Positions 56,211-64,000 of a stretch of DNA of 64,000 nucleotides are shown in pieces. Made by a program: the position numbers and the translations under genes. Under the pieces are notes generated by a model. It did no database searches, was not told the origin of the DNA, and saw only the letters and a list, made by a program, of their open reading frames with translations. Each line of letters begins with the position of its first letter. Position 1 is the stretch's first letter. Origin of the DNA: Thiofilum flexile DSM 14609 (lineage in GTDB: Bacteria; Pseudomonadota; Gammaproteobacteria; Thiotrichales; Thiotrichaceae); the NCBI RefSeq assembly GCF_000380185.1, contig NZ_KB904758.1:1-64000 (forward strand), in the 5' to 3' direction.

Positions 56211-57704
56211 ATGCTTAAACAGGGACTTGACATACGACTTGGACAATCATTGTCCATGACCCCTCAGCTTCAACAAGCGATTCGTTTGTTACAACTATCG
56301 TCTATTGAGCTAGAGGCCGAAATCCAACAAGCCTTGGAAGAAAATCCCCTCTTGCAAATGGAAGAGGAAGATTACACTTCTGGTTCTGAATCCTTAGAAA
56401 CCTTTGAAGAAACCAAAACAAGCCAAGAGACGAGTGACGAATCCTATGACGAAGACTTTTCTCCTGCTGAGCTAGGTGAGAATTCGAGCCTTAGCCAAGA
56501 AATACCTGAAGATATTGAATCATTAGATACTAACTGGAATGAGGTTTATGACTCGCCCAGTAGTACTGATGATAGTGATATAAATACTTTCATCGAAAAT
56601 CAAGCTGATAACTCTGATGATTTACAAAGCCATCTCCTATGGCAAGTCAATATGAGCCAACTCTCGGCTATTGATAAATATATCGCTGAAGTCATTATTA
56701 GCTGCCTCGATGGTGCAGGCTATTTAACCGAATCATTGGATGATATTTATACCCGCCTAGCAGATGAAGTCTTAGTTGATTTAGAAGATATCCATTGTGT
56801 ACTCACCTATATTCAGCAACTAGATCCTTTAGGTGTCGGCGCACGTAATTTAGGAGAGTGTTTGCTTATTCAGCTCAGGCACTTACCTAGTGACGAACCA
56901 CATCAAATCGCCTCCGCTTTAGTTGAAAAACATCTGGACTTATTAGAGCAACGCCACTATAAAGAAATTATGAAGCGCTTAAAAATAAGCCAGTCGCAAT
57001 TGGAGGATGCTGTGAAGTTACTACGCACGCTTCAGCCTAGACCGGGTAGTGTATTTTCTAATATTAAAACGGATTATATTGTCCCTGATGCTTATGTACG
57101 CAAAGTACAGGGTAAGTGGGTCGTTTCATTAAATCCATCCCTCACTCCGCATCTGAATATTAATCAGCATTATGCTGATTTGATTGGACAATCTAAAGAT
57201 GCCATGACTAATAATTACTTAAAAGGTCATCTCCAACAAGCGCGTTGGCTGATTCGCAGCCTTGATAATCGTAATAGCACCGTTTTAAATGTTGCACAGG
57301 CAATAGTTGAACGTCAGCACGGTTTCATGCAATATGGTGAACAGGCGATGAAACCTTTAGTACTCAGAGACGTAGCAGAGGAGTTGCAGATGCATGAATC
57401 GACCATCTCTCGCGTGACCACCAATAAGTATCTCCATACTCCACGAGGTATTTATGAATTTAAGTACTTTTTCTCCAGCCAATTAGATACCAATACCGGG
57501 GCTAGCTGCTCTTCCACTGCCATTCGTGCCATGATTAAACAACTGATCGAACAAGAAAGCCCACAGACTCCTTTAAGTGATAGTGATTTAACCCAATTAC
57601 TACAAGAGCAGGGCATTAGTGTCGCACGCCGAACAGTAGCCAAATATCGCGAAGCAATGTTAATACCGTCCTCTCATGAACGTAAAACATTGCTCGCTAC
57701 TTAA
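56211..57704 (+). CDS. rpoN: RNA polymerase sigma-54 factor
   Basis: 497 residues from the ATG at 56211. The N-terminal activator region is [20 protein letters not shown] with QQAIRLLQLSSIELEAEI. An acidic region II of about 100 residues follows, then the core-binding domain. The RpoN box is ARRTVAKYREAMLIPSSHER (region III). A longer frame to 56178 is unlikely. It sits at its usual place after lptB. Confidence 0.96.
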   Translation: MLKQGLDIRLGQSLSMTPQLQQAIRLLQLSSIELEAEIQQALEENPLLQMEEEDYTSGSESLETFEETKTSQETSDESYDEDFSPAELGENSSLSQEIPEDIESLDTNWNEVYDSPSSTDDSDINTFIENQADNSDDLQSHLLWQVNMSQLSAIDKYIAEVIISCLDGAGYLTESLDDIYTRLADEVLVDLEDIHCVLTYIQQLDPLGVGARNLGECLLIQLRHLPSDEPHQIASALVEKHLDLLEQRHYKEIMKRLKISQSQLEDAVKLLRTLQPRPGSVFSNIKTDYIVPDAYVRKVQGKWVVSLNPSLTPHLNINQHYADLIGQSKDAMTNNYLKGHLQQARWLIRSLDNRNSTVLNVAQAIVERQHGFMQYGEQAMKPLVLRDVAEELQMHESTISRVTTNKYLHTPRGIYEFKYFFSSQLDTNTGASCSSTAIRAMIKQLIEQESPQTPLSDSDLTQLLQEQGISVARRTVAKYREAMLIPSSHERKTLLAT

Positions 57705-57743
57705 ACCGTTTTGATCATAGTTGATCATAGAAACGGTTATTTT
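57704..57743 (+). terminator. Terminator after rpoN
   Basis: AACCGTTT (57704-57711) and AAACGGTT (57731-57738) are followed by ATTTTTG. The loop contains a direct repeat of TTGATCATAG. Confidence 0.75.
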
Positions 57744-57770
57744 TGTCTGACCTGAAATAGGAGCGCGTAT

Positions 57771-58112
57771 ATGCAATTAGAAATTACTGGTCATCATATT
57801 GAAGTTACTCCCGCCTTAAGTCGTTATATTCATGAAAAGGCTACTCGACTTAAACGCCACTTTGATCAGCTCCTAACCATCCATTTTACAATTGAAGTTC
57901 AGAAACTGGTGCATAAAGCCGAAGCGACCCTGACGGTCAGTGGTAGCCGTATCTATGCCGATGCTAGCTCTGATAATATGTATGCAGCCCTAGATGCTTT
58001 GGCGGATAAACTCGACCGTCAAATCATAAAACACAAAGAAAAACTCAAAGACCACCATACTAAAGAAGGTAGCCATCGCAATCTTGCTTTAGCGGATGAG
58101 TCACAAGTTTGA
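57771..58112 (+). CDS. hpf: Ribosome hibernation-promoting factor
   Basis: 113 residues, the short HPF/YhbH type. It starts MQLEITGHHIEVTPALSRYI, with the family's EKATRLKRHFDQLLTIHFTI and ADASSDNMYAALDALADKLD. It binds the 30S subunit and favours inactive 100S ribosomes in stationary phase. It is in the standard rpoN-hpf-ptsN order. Confidence 0.95.
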   Translation: MQLEITGHHIEVTPALSRYIHEKATRLKRHFDQLLTIHFTIEVQKLVHKAEATLTVSGSRIYADASSDNMYAALDALADKLDRQIIKHKEKLKDHHTKEGSHRNLALADESQV

Positions 58113-58127
58113 GGAATTAGTAAAGAT

Positions 58128-58601
58128 ATGGACCTTGTCACCCTACTTTCACCGGATAGAATGGCACTTCATCAAGAAGTGAGTAGTACTAAACGAGCCT
58201 TTGAGATCCTAGCTGAATTGCTTGCTAAAGATCAGCCTTATTTAACGACTGAAATGATCTTTGAGGCTTTCATTAACCGAGAGAAATTAGGGTGTACTGC
58301 CTTGGGGAATGGTGTCGCCGTTCCCCATGTTGCACTAGCATCCGCAGAGCCGTGTGCTGCTTTACTGTGTAGCAGCGAAGGCTTAAAAATGGGTGCACCT
58401 GATAAAAAGCCGGTCTATCTCTTTTTAGCACTCATTGTGCCACTGCAGGAGGCTAAAAATACCTCTTACTGTGCCATGATGACAGAGGTGGCTTTGACTT
58501 TTATGCACAATGATCTGAGTGAACAGATTAGCCGTTGTACGACACCTGAAGAGGCCATGGTTTACTTAGAATCACTCTTAAATCGTCCTTTGGCTGCTTA
58601 A
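58128..58601 (+). CDS. ptsN: Nitrogen-regulatory PTS protein EIIA-Ntr
   Basis: 157 residues. The phosphohistidine lies in ALGNGVAVPHVALASAEPCA. The upstream block EILAELLAKDQPYLTTEMIF and the helix FINREKLGCTALG are typical. It links phosphoenolpyruvate/nitrogen state to potassium transport and other targets. Its stop overlaps the rapZ start. Confidence 0.95.
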   Translation: MDLVTLLSPDRMALHQEVSSTKRAFEILAELLAKDQPYLTTEMIFEAFINREKLGCTALGNGVAVPHVALASAEPCAALLCSSEGLKMGAPDKKPVYLFLALIVPLQEAKNTSYCAMMTEVALTFMHNDLSEQISRCTTPEEAMVYLESLLNRPLAA

Positions 58602-59479
58602 TGTCTTCTACTCATTTACAACTTGTCATCTTAAGTGGTATGTCAGGTGCAGGTAAGAGTTACGCTCTGCATACCCTAGAGGACATGGGTTATTACTGTA
58701 TTGATAATTTGCCCGCGCAGTTATTAGAGGAGCTACTACTAACTCCACAAATTGCGCGGCAAAATTTACTAGCGGTCGGCATTGATATTCGAGGCGGTAA
58801 AGAAAATCTCCAAGAGACCCCTCAGATTATTAAACGTATTCGTAGTTCTTACCCCCTCACACGCTTAGTCTACCTTTATGCCACCCCTGAAGTGCTATTT
58901 AAGCGCTATAATGAAACAAGACGTCGCCACCCACTGAATTATGAGGCACGTGATTTAAAGAGTGCCATTGCCCGCGAAGCAGAACTATTAGCCGATTTAG
59001 CCGAAGGCGCTGATCTTAAAATTGATACCTCAAAAACCAGTGTTTATGATCTAGGTAACCTATTACGTTTACGGCTAGATATTCCCGTACAACCCGGCCT
59101 ATCCATTTTGTTTCAATCATTTGGCTTTAAGTATGAAATGCCCAGTGATTCGGATATGGTCTTTGATGTACGTTGCCTACCTAATCCCTATTGGGAACCT
59201 GATATTCGCCATCACTCTGGTCTAGAGACACCCATTATTGAGTGGCTTAAACAACATGAGCGGGTTGAGGATATGTATCAACATATCCAAAGTTTTCTAG
59301 ATTATTGGCTTGAGGATGCGGAACAAGTATGTCAGCGCGCTTATTTGACCGTATCGATTGGTTGTACAGGCGGACGACATCGCTCGGTTTATATCGTGCA
59401 GCGCTTATATGAGTATTATCACCAACGTTGGGGTAATCACGTCCTAGTGCATCATCGAGAATTAAACCAATTACATTGA
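58601..59479 (+). CDS. rapZ: RNase adapter protein RapZ
   Basis: 292 residues. Walker A is LSGMSGAGKSYALHTLEDMG and the second block is YCIDNLPAQLLEELL. The C-terminal RNA- and sugar-binding domain has SFGFKYEMPSDSDMVFDVRC with LPNPYWEPDIR and IGCTGGRHRSVYIVQRL. In E. coli it controls GlmS levels through small RNAs and RNase E. It ends the rpoN cluster; no ptsO (NPr) follows. Confidence 0.96.
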   Translation: MSSTHLQLVILSGMSGAGKSYALHTLEDMGYYCIDNLPAQLLEELLLTPQIARQNLLAVGIDIRGGKENLQETPQIIKRIRSSYPLTRLVYLYATPEVLFKRYNETRRRHPLNYEARDLKSAIAREAELLADLAEGADLKIDTSKTSVYDLGNLLRLRLDIPVQPGLSILFQSFGFKYEMPSDSDMVFDVRCLPNPYWEPDIRHHSGLETPIIEWLKQHERVEDMYQHIQSFLDYWLEDAEQVCQRAYLTVSIGCTGGRHRSVYIVQRLYEYYHQRWGNHVLVHHRELNQLH

Positions 59480-59484
59480 TCCCA

Positions 59485-59955
59485 TTAAAACTGCGCGGGA
59501 AACTCTACATACGAAACCTTACCAAATTGAGCGACAGCTAAACGTATCGTATGCGGTTTTGGGTTTAATAAAGTACGGGGAAATTCACCATACCAAACCG
59601 TCTCACCTCTTAATGGCTCAATAATAATATGCTGCTCTTTCTCCCCACCCACTAAGGACATCTCCATGCCTCGAATTCGGTCATTTGGAGTTAATTCAAT
59701 GCGTATTAAATTCGGCTGAGTAGCTGGTGCGTATTTTAGACTCACGGTTAGAGCCTCATGCCCTACTTGGCAACTTGACTCCAAAATACAAGTCCCCATA
59801 GGTTGCATGGGAAGCATTTTTACTTCCACTTTAGGTGCTGGTTTATCCTTAGTAGCCCATAAATCAGCTAAACCAAATCCCGCAATCGCTAACACAGGTG
59901 CAACCATAATAGCGATGCGCATATGTAAGCTCAGACCAAAAAACCACCTTAACAT
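59485..59955 (-). CDS. Membrane-anchored protein of unknown function
   Basis: 156 residues. It has an N-terminal membrane span (MRIAIMVAPVLAIAGFGLAD), then a periplasmic domain with two cysteines close together (TCILESSCQVG) and strands such as ALTVSLKYAPA and HIIIEPLRGETVWYGEFPRT. It ends 6 bases from the convergent rapZ. I do not recognise the family. Confidence 0.65.
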   Translation of the reverse strand: MLRWFFGLSLHMRIAIMVAPVLAIAGFGLADLWATKDKPAPKVEVKMLPMQPMGTCILESSCQVGHEALTVSLKYAPATQPNLIRIELTPNDRIRGMEMSLVGGEKEQHIIIEPLRGETVWYGEFPRTLLNPKPHTIRLAVAQFGKVSYVEFPAQF

Positions 59956-59982
59956 AGATTGTCACCCTATCTTTAAATAAAG

Positions 59983-60006
59983 AAAAGGCTCCTTAAGGAG
60001 CCTTTT
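59983..60006. terminator. Terminator after symporter gene
   Basis: AAAAGGCTCC and GGAGCCTTTT are perfect 10-bp arms around TTAA, between the symporter stop at 60030 and the start of the preceding small gene. A- and T-runs on both sides allow use from the right. Confidence 0.9.
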
Positions 60007-60029
60007 CACAAGACTAATTATGGTATTAA

Positions 60030-61934
60030 TTAGTGTGCAATAGCTGAGCTTGCACCCCGTGGGATACGTACACTTTCTACCAACTCTTGAATATGAGCTG
60101 GTGGTGGAGCCGTAACACGAGATACTAAAATAGCTACCGCGAAGTTAGCAATCGCACCGACTGTACCAAAGGCCTCAGGAGAGATACCAAAGAGCCAGTT
60201 AGCCGGAATATTCGCTGCCATCTCAGTGCCTTGAACAAAGAACCAGCCTTTGAACCAGAAGATATACACTAATGTTACACCGATACCCGTTAGCATACCC
60301 AGAATAGCACCGATACCATTGATGCGTTTAGAGAAAATACCCATCATCAATACCGGGAAGATAGAGGATGCGGCTAGGCCAAACGCCAAAGCGACAACCT
60401 CCGCAGCAAATCCTGGTGGATGAAGCCCCATATAACCTGCTAGTAAGATAGCAATGGTGATTGCAATACGAGACGCCATTAGCTCGGTTTTATCAGAGAT
60501 ATTAGGTGTGAAGATACCTTTCATTAGGTCATGAGATACTGCAGAAGCAATCGCTAATAATAAGCCCGCCGCTGTTGATAACGCCGCAGCGATACCACCT
60601 GCAGCCACTAAAGCAATAACCCAGTTAGGTAATTTAGCAATTTCAGGGTTAGCCAAAACCATAATGTCATTATCGACTTTGGTCATCTCATTACCCTTCC
60701 AACCAAAGCCACCGAACTTAGTAGCCGCATGCGCAGCGGTAGCTTTATCTAAAGCCGCTTGTGCTTTGTCTACATTGGCTTGTGCTGCAGTTTTATCTTT
60801 AGCATCGGCTAAGGCTTTATTAGCTGCTGCAAAATCACTTTGCGCTTTACCTAAACCACCATCATTATAGTATTGGATTCTACCGTCGCCGTTTTTATCT
60901 TCAAATTTAATTAAATCGGTAGGTTCCCAGTTTTTCATCCACTGCGGACGCCCCTCAATACTCAGATTGCCATCGGGTGAACCAACAGGCCCTGTTTGCA
61001 CAGTCTGCATTAAATTCAAACGCGCCATTGCACCTACTGCAGGAGCAGTTGTGTAAAGTAAAGCGATGAAGATTAATGCCCAACCAGCAGAAGAACGTGC
61101 ATCCGCAACTTTCGGTACAGTGAAGAAACGGATAATAACGTGGGGTAGACCGGCAGTACCAATCATTAATGTCATGGTTAATAAGAAGATATTAATCGTC
61201 GTATCATGTTGATCTGTATAAGACTTAAAGCCTAGATCTGTTACCACTTGATCTAGCTTATCCAACAGATACATATTGCTACCATCGGTTAACTGAGCAC
61301 CTAAGCCTATTTGTGGAATAGGATTACCAGTGAGGTTGAAGGAGATAAAGGCTACTGGGATAGTATAAGCTAAGATCAATACCACGTATTGAGCGATTTG
61401 AGTATAGGTAATACCCTTCATACCACCAAAGGCAGAGTAGAAGAATACAATGATCATACCTACTACTAAACCTACTTCCATCGATACGCCTAAGAAACGT
61501 GAGAAGGTAACACCGACCCCTTTCATTTGACCGATTACATAAGTCAGAGAAATGATGATTAAGCAGATAACCGCCACAATACGGGCAATTTTAGAGTGAT
61601 AACGATCCCCTACGAACTCAGGAACCGTGAATTTACCGAATTTACGTAAATAAGGTGCGAGTAACATGGCCATCAAAACATAGCCGCCTGTCCAACCCAT
61701 GAGGTAAACAGAAGCGTCATAACCTTTGAAAGCAATAATACCTGCCATAGAGATAAAGGAAGCAGCCGACATCCAGTCCGCAGCCGTTGCCATGCCGTTA
61801 GCGATAGGGTGTACACCACCACCTGCTACGTAGAAGTCGCTAGTAGAGCCTGCTTGAGCTCGGTAAGCGATATAAAAATATAAAGCAAAACTTAAGCCAA
61901 CAAGAGCATAAGTCCAAATTTGCAGATTAGTCAT
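60030..61934 (-). CDS. Sodium:solute symporter, large subunit (VC_2705-like, ActP relative)
   Basis: 634 residues with about 13 membrane spans of the SSS fold: ADWMSAASFISMAGIIAFKG, YVIGQMKGVGVTFSRFLGV and AALSTAAGLLLAIASAVSHD. A soluble insertion of about 110 residues near 325-425 carries an EF-hand-like loop (EDKNGDGRIQYY) and an Ala-rich heptad stretch (ANKALADAKDKTAAQANVDK). It is paired with a DUF4212 small subunit 12 bases upstream, as in the VC_2705/VC_2704 type. Substrate is probably acetate or another small carboxylate; this is inference. Confidence 0.9.
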   Translation of the reverse strand: MTNLQIWTYALVGLSFALYFYIAYRAQAGSTSDFYVAGGGVHPIANGMATAADWMSAASFISMAGIIAFKGYDASVYLMGWTGGYVLMAMLLAPYLRKFGKFTVPEFVGDRYHSKIARIVAVICLIIISLTYVIGQMKGVGVTFSRFLGVSMEVGLVVGMIIVFFYSAFGGMKGITYTQIAQYVVLILAYTIPVAFISFNLTGNPIPQIGLGAQLTDGSNMYLLDKLDQVVTDLGFKSYTDQHDTTINIFLLTMTLMIGTAGLPHVIIRFFTVPKVADARSSAGWALIFIALLYTTAPAVGAMARLNLMQTVQTGPVGSPDGNLSIEGRPQWMKNWEPTDLIKFEDKNGDGRIQYYNDGGLGKAQSDFAAANKALADAKDKTAAQANVDKAQAALDKATAAHAATKFGGFGWKGNEMTKVDNDIMVLANPEIAKLPNWVIALVAAGGIAAALSTAAGLLLAIASAVSHDLMKGIFTPNISDKTELMASRIAITIAILLAGYMGLHPPGFAAEVVALAFGLAASSIFPVLMMGIFSKRINGIGAILGMLTGIGVTLVYIFWFKGWFFVQGTEMAANIPANWLFGISPEAFGTVGAIANFAVAILVSRVTAPPPAHIQELVESVRIPRGASSAIAH

Positions 61935-61946
61935 TCACTACCCCTA

Positions 61947-62204
61947 TTACTCTTCATGCACGTCAAATTTACGGTCAATTTGTCCCATGCGCCAAGCATA
62001 GAAGAAAACGAGAATGACGAAGACGTAAATAGAACCTTGTTGGGCGAACCAAAAGCCTAGTTTATAACCGCCTAATTTGATGCTGTTCATTGGCTCAACT
62101 AGTAAAATGCCAAACCCAAACGAAACAACAAACCAGATAACTAAACATATCGTCAGCAAACGCACGTTTGCAGCCCAGTATGCCGATGCATTATCAGAAT
62201 TCAT
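61947..62204 (-). CDS. DUF4212 small subunit of sodium:solute symporter
   Basis: 85 residues with two membrane spans (LLTICLVIWFVVSFGFGILL; GSIYVFVILVFFYAWRMGQI), and the family order AYWAANVRLL, then GGYKLGFWFAQQGSIYVF. DUF4212 proteins are almost always encoded right before the large symporter subunit, as here. GGAG lies upstream of the ATG. Confidence 0.92.
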   Translation of the reverse strand: MNSDNASAYWAANVRLLTICLVIWFVVSFGFGILLVEPMNSIKLGGYKLGFWFAQQGSIYVFVILVFFYAWRMGQIDRKFDVHEE

Positions 62205-62249
62205 CGATAGGACTCCTCCATTAAAAACCTCAAACAGTTAACGTCACAT

Positions 62250-62294
62250 GCACATCACTTAAATAGGCGTTTTACACCTACTTAAGTGATGTGC
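62250..62294. promoter_or_regulatory. Long hairpin upstream of the symporter operon
   Basis: 18-base arms (62250-62267 and 62277-62294, from GCACATCACTTAA to TTAAGTGATGTGC) have one mismatch around a 9-base loop. It lies 46 bases before the DUF4212 start, in the 5' region of that message. It could be a regulator site or an RNA structure. The rest of 62205-62846 is AT-rich with no recognised gene or RNA. Confidence 0.6.
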
Positions 62295-62846
62295 GTCTAA
62301 AAATTGACCATACTTTACCCTACATTTCTCATGTATTATGAAAAAGATACGGTTGAATCAATCAACTAGCTAATGTGGTGTGTGTATTATGATAACTATT
62401 AATTTGACTTATCACAAAATCTGACCTCAAGGCCAGTATCTTGCGCTTGCCCTATGAGGCAATTTTAATTTTATGGGTGCTGTGTCGGCTATCCTAATAG
62501 ATACAGGGTAGGTAGGCAAGCGTTTAGAATTTTAAATCTAAGCTTAGTGCTGAATTCTGAACCAGACATGAAGCGCATACGGTCTATTATTCACTTAAAA
62601 AATTTAGTAATTTAGTAGAAAATTAATTATAACATCTTAATTAACCTACCGCTTAGCGGCCTTCCTTACTATTTGCACAATATAGCCTCCACACTTGCTA
62701 CACTTTATGGAACAACAAAACACAACAGCAGCGGCAGTGATACAAACTGTCCGTTTTTAACGATTCCGACTTGAGTCCCTAATCCGGTTGAACTGTAATT
62801 TAAATATTTTAAAACCTACGCGAAGTCCGACTTAGGAGAATACTAC

Positions 62847-63341
62847 GTGAATATCAAAACTTTATTAGTAGCCGGTCTAACTACTTTTGCATTAACCAGC
62901 TTCCCTAGTGCATGGGCTGGAAGCGACAATGTTTCTTGGAGTATCACTATTGGTAGTGGTGGTGGAGGTCATGGAGGCCATTACCGTCCTTATCATCGCC
63001 CACGCCCGGTCTACCATCGTCCACGTCCCGTCGTCGTTGTACAACATCGCCCACGTCCGGTCTACCATCGTCCGCGTCCTGTGTATGTTCAACCACGTCC
63101 TGTGTATGTTCAACCCCGCCCGGTCTACATCCAACCACGTCCGGTTTACCGTCCACGTCCCGTTGTAGTCGTACACCAGCGCCCTGTTTACCGTCCACGT
63201 CCCGTTGTGGTTATTCAATCACGCCCTAATTATCACCACTACCGTCGCCCGGTTGTAGTCGTGAATAAAGGGGGTTATGGTCATCGTGGTGGATATCGCT
63301 ATCAAGGTGGTTGCTATCAAAAATCTCGCTGCAACTATTAA
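62847..63341 (+). CDS. Secreted Arg/Pro/Tyr-rich repeat protein
   Basis: 164 residues. It has a clear signal peptide (IKTLLVAGLTTFALTSFPSA then WAG) and a Gly/His stretch (GSGGGGHGGHYRP). About ten degenerate repeats of the type HRPRPVY / QPRPVYV / RPRPVVVV follow, and the end GGYRYQGGCYQKSRCNY has two cysteines. The product is strongly basic, so it may bind acidic polymers or surfaces in the periplasm or outside. GGAG lies upstream of a GTG start (GTG AAT ATC). Function unknown. Confidence 0.75.
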   Translation: MNIKTLLVAGLTTFALTSFPSAWAGSDNVSWSITIGSGGGGHGGHYRPYHRPRPVYHRPRPVVVVQHRPRPVYHRPRPVYVQPRPVYVQPRPVYIQPRPVYRPRPVVVVHQRPVYRPRPVVVIQSRPNYHHYRRPVVVVNKGGYGHRGGYRYQGGCYQKSRCNY

Positions 63342-63351
63342 ACCATAGGCC

Positions 63352-63383
63352 TGTGGGATGATACGTTAAAATATCATCCCACA
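63352..63383. terminator. Terminator between the repeat protein and hrcA
   Basis: TGTGGGATGATA and TATCATCCCACA form a perfect 12-bp stem with an 8-base loop, between convergent genes and followed by AATTATTTCTTG. Confidence 0.8.
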
Positions 63384-63402
63384 ATTATTTCTTGTTCTTT
63401 CC

Positions 63403-64000
63403 CTAATCCCGTTGCATAGCCATGCTTAATAATTTAGCGGTTAAATCTACAATAGGAATGACTCGCTCATAAGGCATACGTTTCGGGCCTATCACCCCTA
63501 ATACCCCAATATGCTCATCTTCTAATGAGTAGGGAGCCGTTACTAAACTGCAATCATCAAACACCTCAAGCCCTGCTTCGCGCCCAATAAAAATTTGCAC
63601 GCCATCAGCTTGAATACTTTTATCTAATAACGACAATAGCTCGCGCTTTTTAGTAAAGGCTCCAAATAAATCCCGCAGCTTACTCACATCCGACAAATCA
63701 TCATAAGACATTAAATTAGTTTCACCGGCGATCACACAGTCCTCTCTGGACTCTGTTTCGGCTTGGTCAAACGCTTTTTCACCTAATTCAATGGCGGAGA
63801 GCATTAAGGCATTCATGGCCTCACGATCTTGATTCATGGCCTGTAATAATACTTCACGGGCTTGATGCAGTGTTTTACCTGTTAAATACTCATTTAAAAA
63901 GCTAGCCGCTTGATGTAATTCTGTTGTCGTAAAAGGCTGATCCACTTGGATAATACGGTTTTGTACCTCATTACGTTCTAAAACGAGGACGACTAATACT
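63403..64000 (-). CDS. hrcA: Heat-inducible repressor HrcA, C-terminal part (cut by window edge)
   Basis: The frame is open from the stop at 63403 to the window edge. It reads VLVVLVLERNEVQNRIIQVD and then QPFTTTELHQAASFLNEYL, HrcA blocks. The end DCSLVTAPYSLEDEHIGVLG with VIGPKRMPYERVIPIVDLTA is highly conserved in HrcA. HrcA represses groESL and dnaK operons by binding CIRCE. The DNA-binding N-terminus lies outside the window. An apparent internal start at 63945 is not the real one. Confidence 0.93.
   Translation of the reverse strand, partial: VLVVLVLERNEVQNRIIQVDQPFTTTELHQAASFLNEYLTGKTLHQAREVLLQAMNQDREAMNALMLSAIELGEKAFDQAETESREDCVIAGETNLMSYDDLSDVSKLRDLFGAFTKKRELLSLLDKSIQADGVQIFIGREAGLEVFDDCSLVTAPYSLEDEHIGVLGVIGPKRMPYERVIPIVDLTAKLLSMAMQRD

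Noticed and set aside
62205-62846. Possible tRNA or riboswitch in the 640-bp gap
   Set aside because: No cloverleaf or known riboswitch core could be traced by eye; only the 18-bp hairpin stands out.
62908-63218. Several frames antisense or out of frame to the RPRPV protein
   Set aside because: They arise from the periodic repeats. Only the 62847 frame has a signal peptide and a ribosome site.

Overview
The window comes from a gammaproteobacterial chromosome. The blocks kdsD-kdsC-lptC-lptA-lptB-rpoN-hpf-ptsN-rapZ and sdhCDAB-sdhE, plus acnB, aceK, ygfZ and zapE, are typical of that class. The moderate GC content and gene mix suggest the Thiotrichales (Thiothrix/Thiolinea-like filamentous sulfur bacteria), but that placement is inference from memory.

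Region 1 (1-13.7 kb) is accessory DNA. It starts with the 5' part of an IS200/IS605 tnpB and its left end. Next come a row of tiny overlapping membrane-peptide ORFs, a C-terminal relic of cas1, and a 14-repeat CRISPR array with duplicated spacers. A complete type III-B operon follows, cmr1-cmr2(cas10)-cmr3-cmr4-cmr5-cmr6. Its Cas10 has the GGDD cyclase motif but no N-terminal HD nuclease domain. After a broken toxin-antitoxin pair comes the most striking gene: a CARF-HEPN ribonuclease (Csx1/DxTHG type) fused in frame to a C-terminal Csx16 domain. A convergent NE0113-type CARF protein ends the island. The predicted logic is target RNA binding, cyclic oligoadenylate made by Cas10, RNase activation, and signal shut-off by a ring nuclease on the same polypeptide and perhaps by the NE0113 protein. 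No intact cas1, cas2 or cas6 is present.

Region 2 (13.8-23.4 kb) holds AMP nucleosidase, an alpha/beta hydrolase and an acr3-arsC arsenic pair. It then has four tandem paralogues of a von Willebrand D-like protein with proline/threonine repeat linkers, each behind the same roughly 200-bp upstream block.

Region 3 (23.6-30 kb) holds ygfZ, aceK, a small unknown gene, a YiiX-like cysteine hydrolase and a FadE-like protein that lacks the usual catalytic glutamate.

Region 4 (30-46.2 kb) is a TCA-cycle cluster: acnB, gltA, sucD, sucC, lpdA and sucB (no sucA), then a talC-like aldolase, zapE, a GntR/FCD regulator, sdhCDAB, sdhE and a rhodanese. Six copies of the palindrome TGTCGACA lie only in the control regions of sucB, zapE, gntR and sdhC. 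At sucB, gntR and sdhC they sit at or near predicted promoters. This points to a local TCA-cycle regulon with autoregulation.

Region 5 (46.3-64 kb) starts with an OmpA/thrombospondin-3 protein, a 42-residue membrane peptide and a helix-hairpin-helix membrane protein. A P-loop kinase fused to peptide deformylase follows, then pgsA and uvrC. Next is the KDO/LPS-transport/rpoN/hpf/ptsN/rapZ block, a two-subunit sodium:solute symporter and a secreted Arg/Pro-rich repeat protein. The 3' part of hrcA runs off the right edge.
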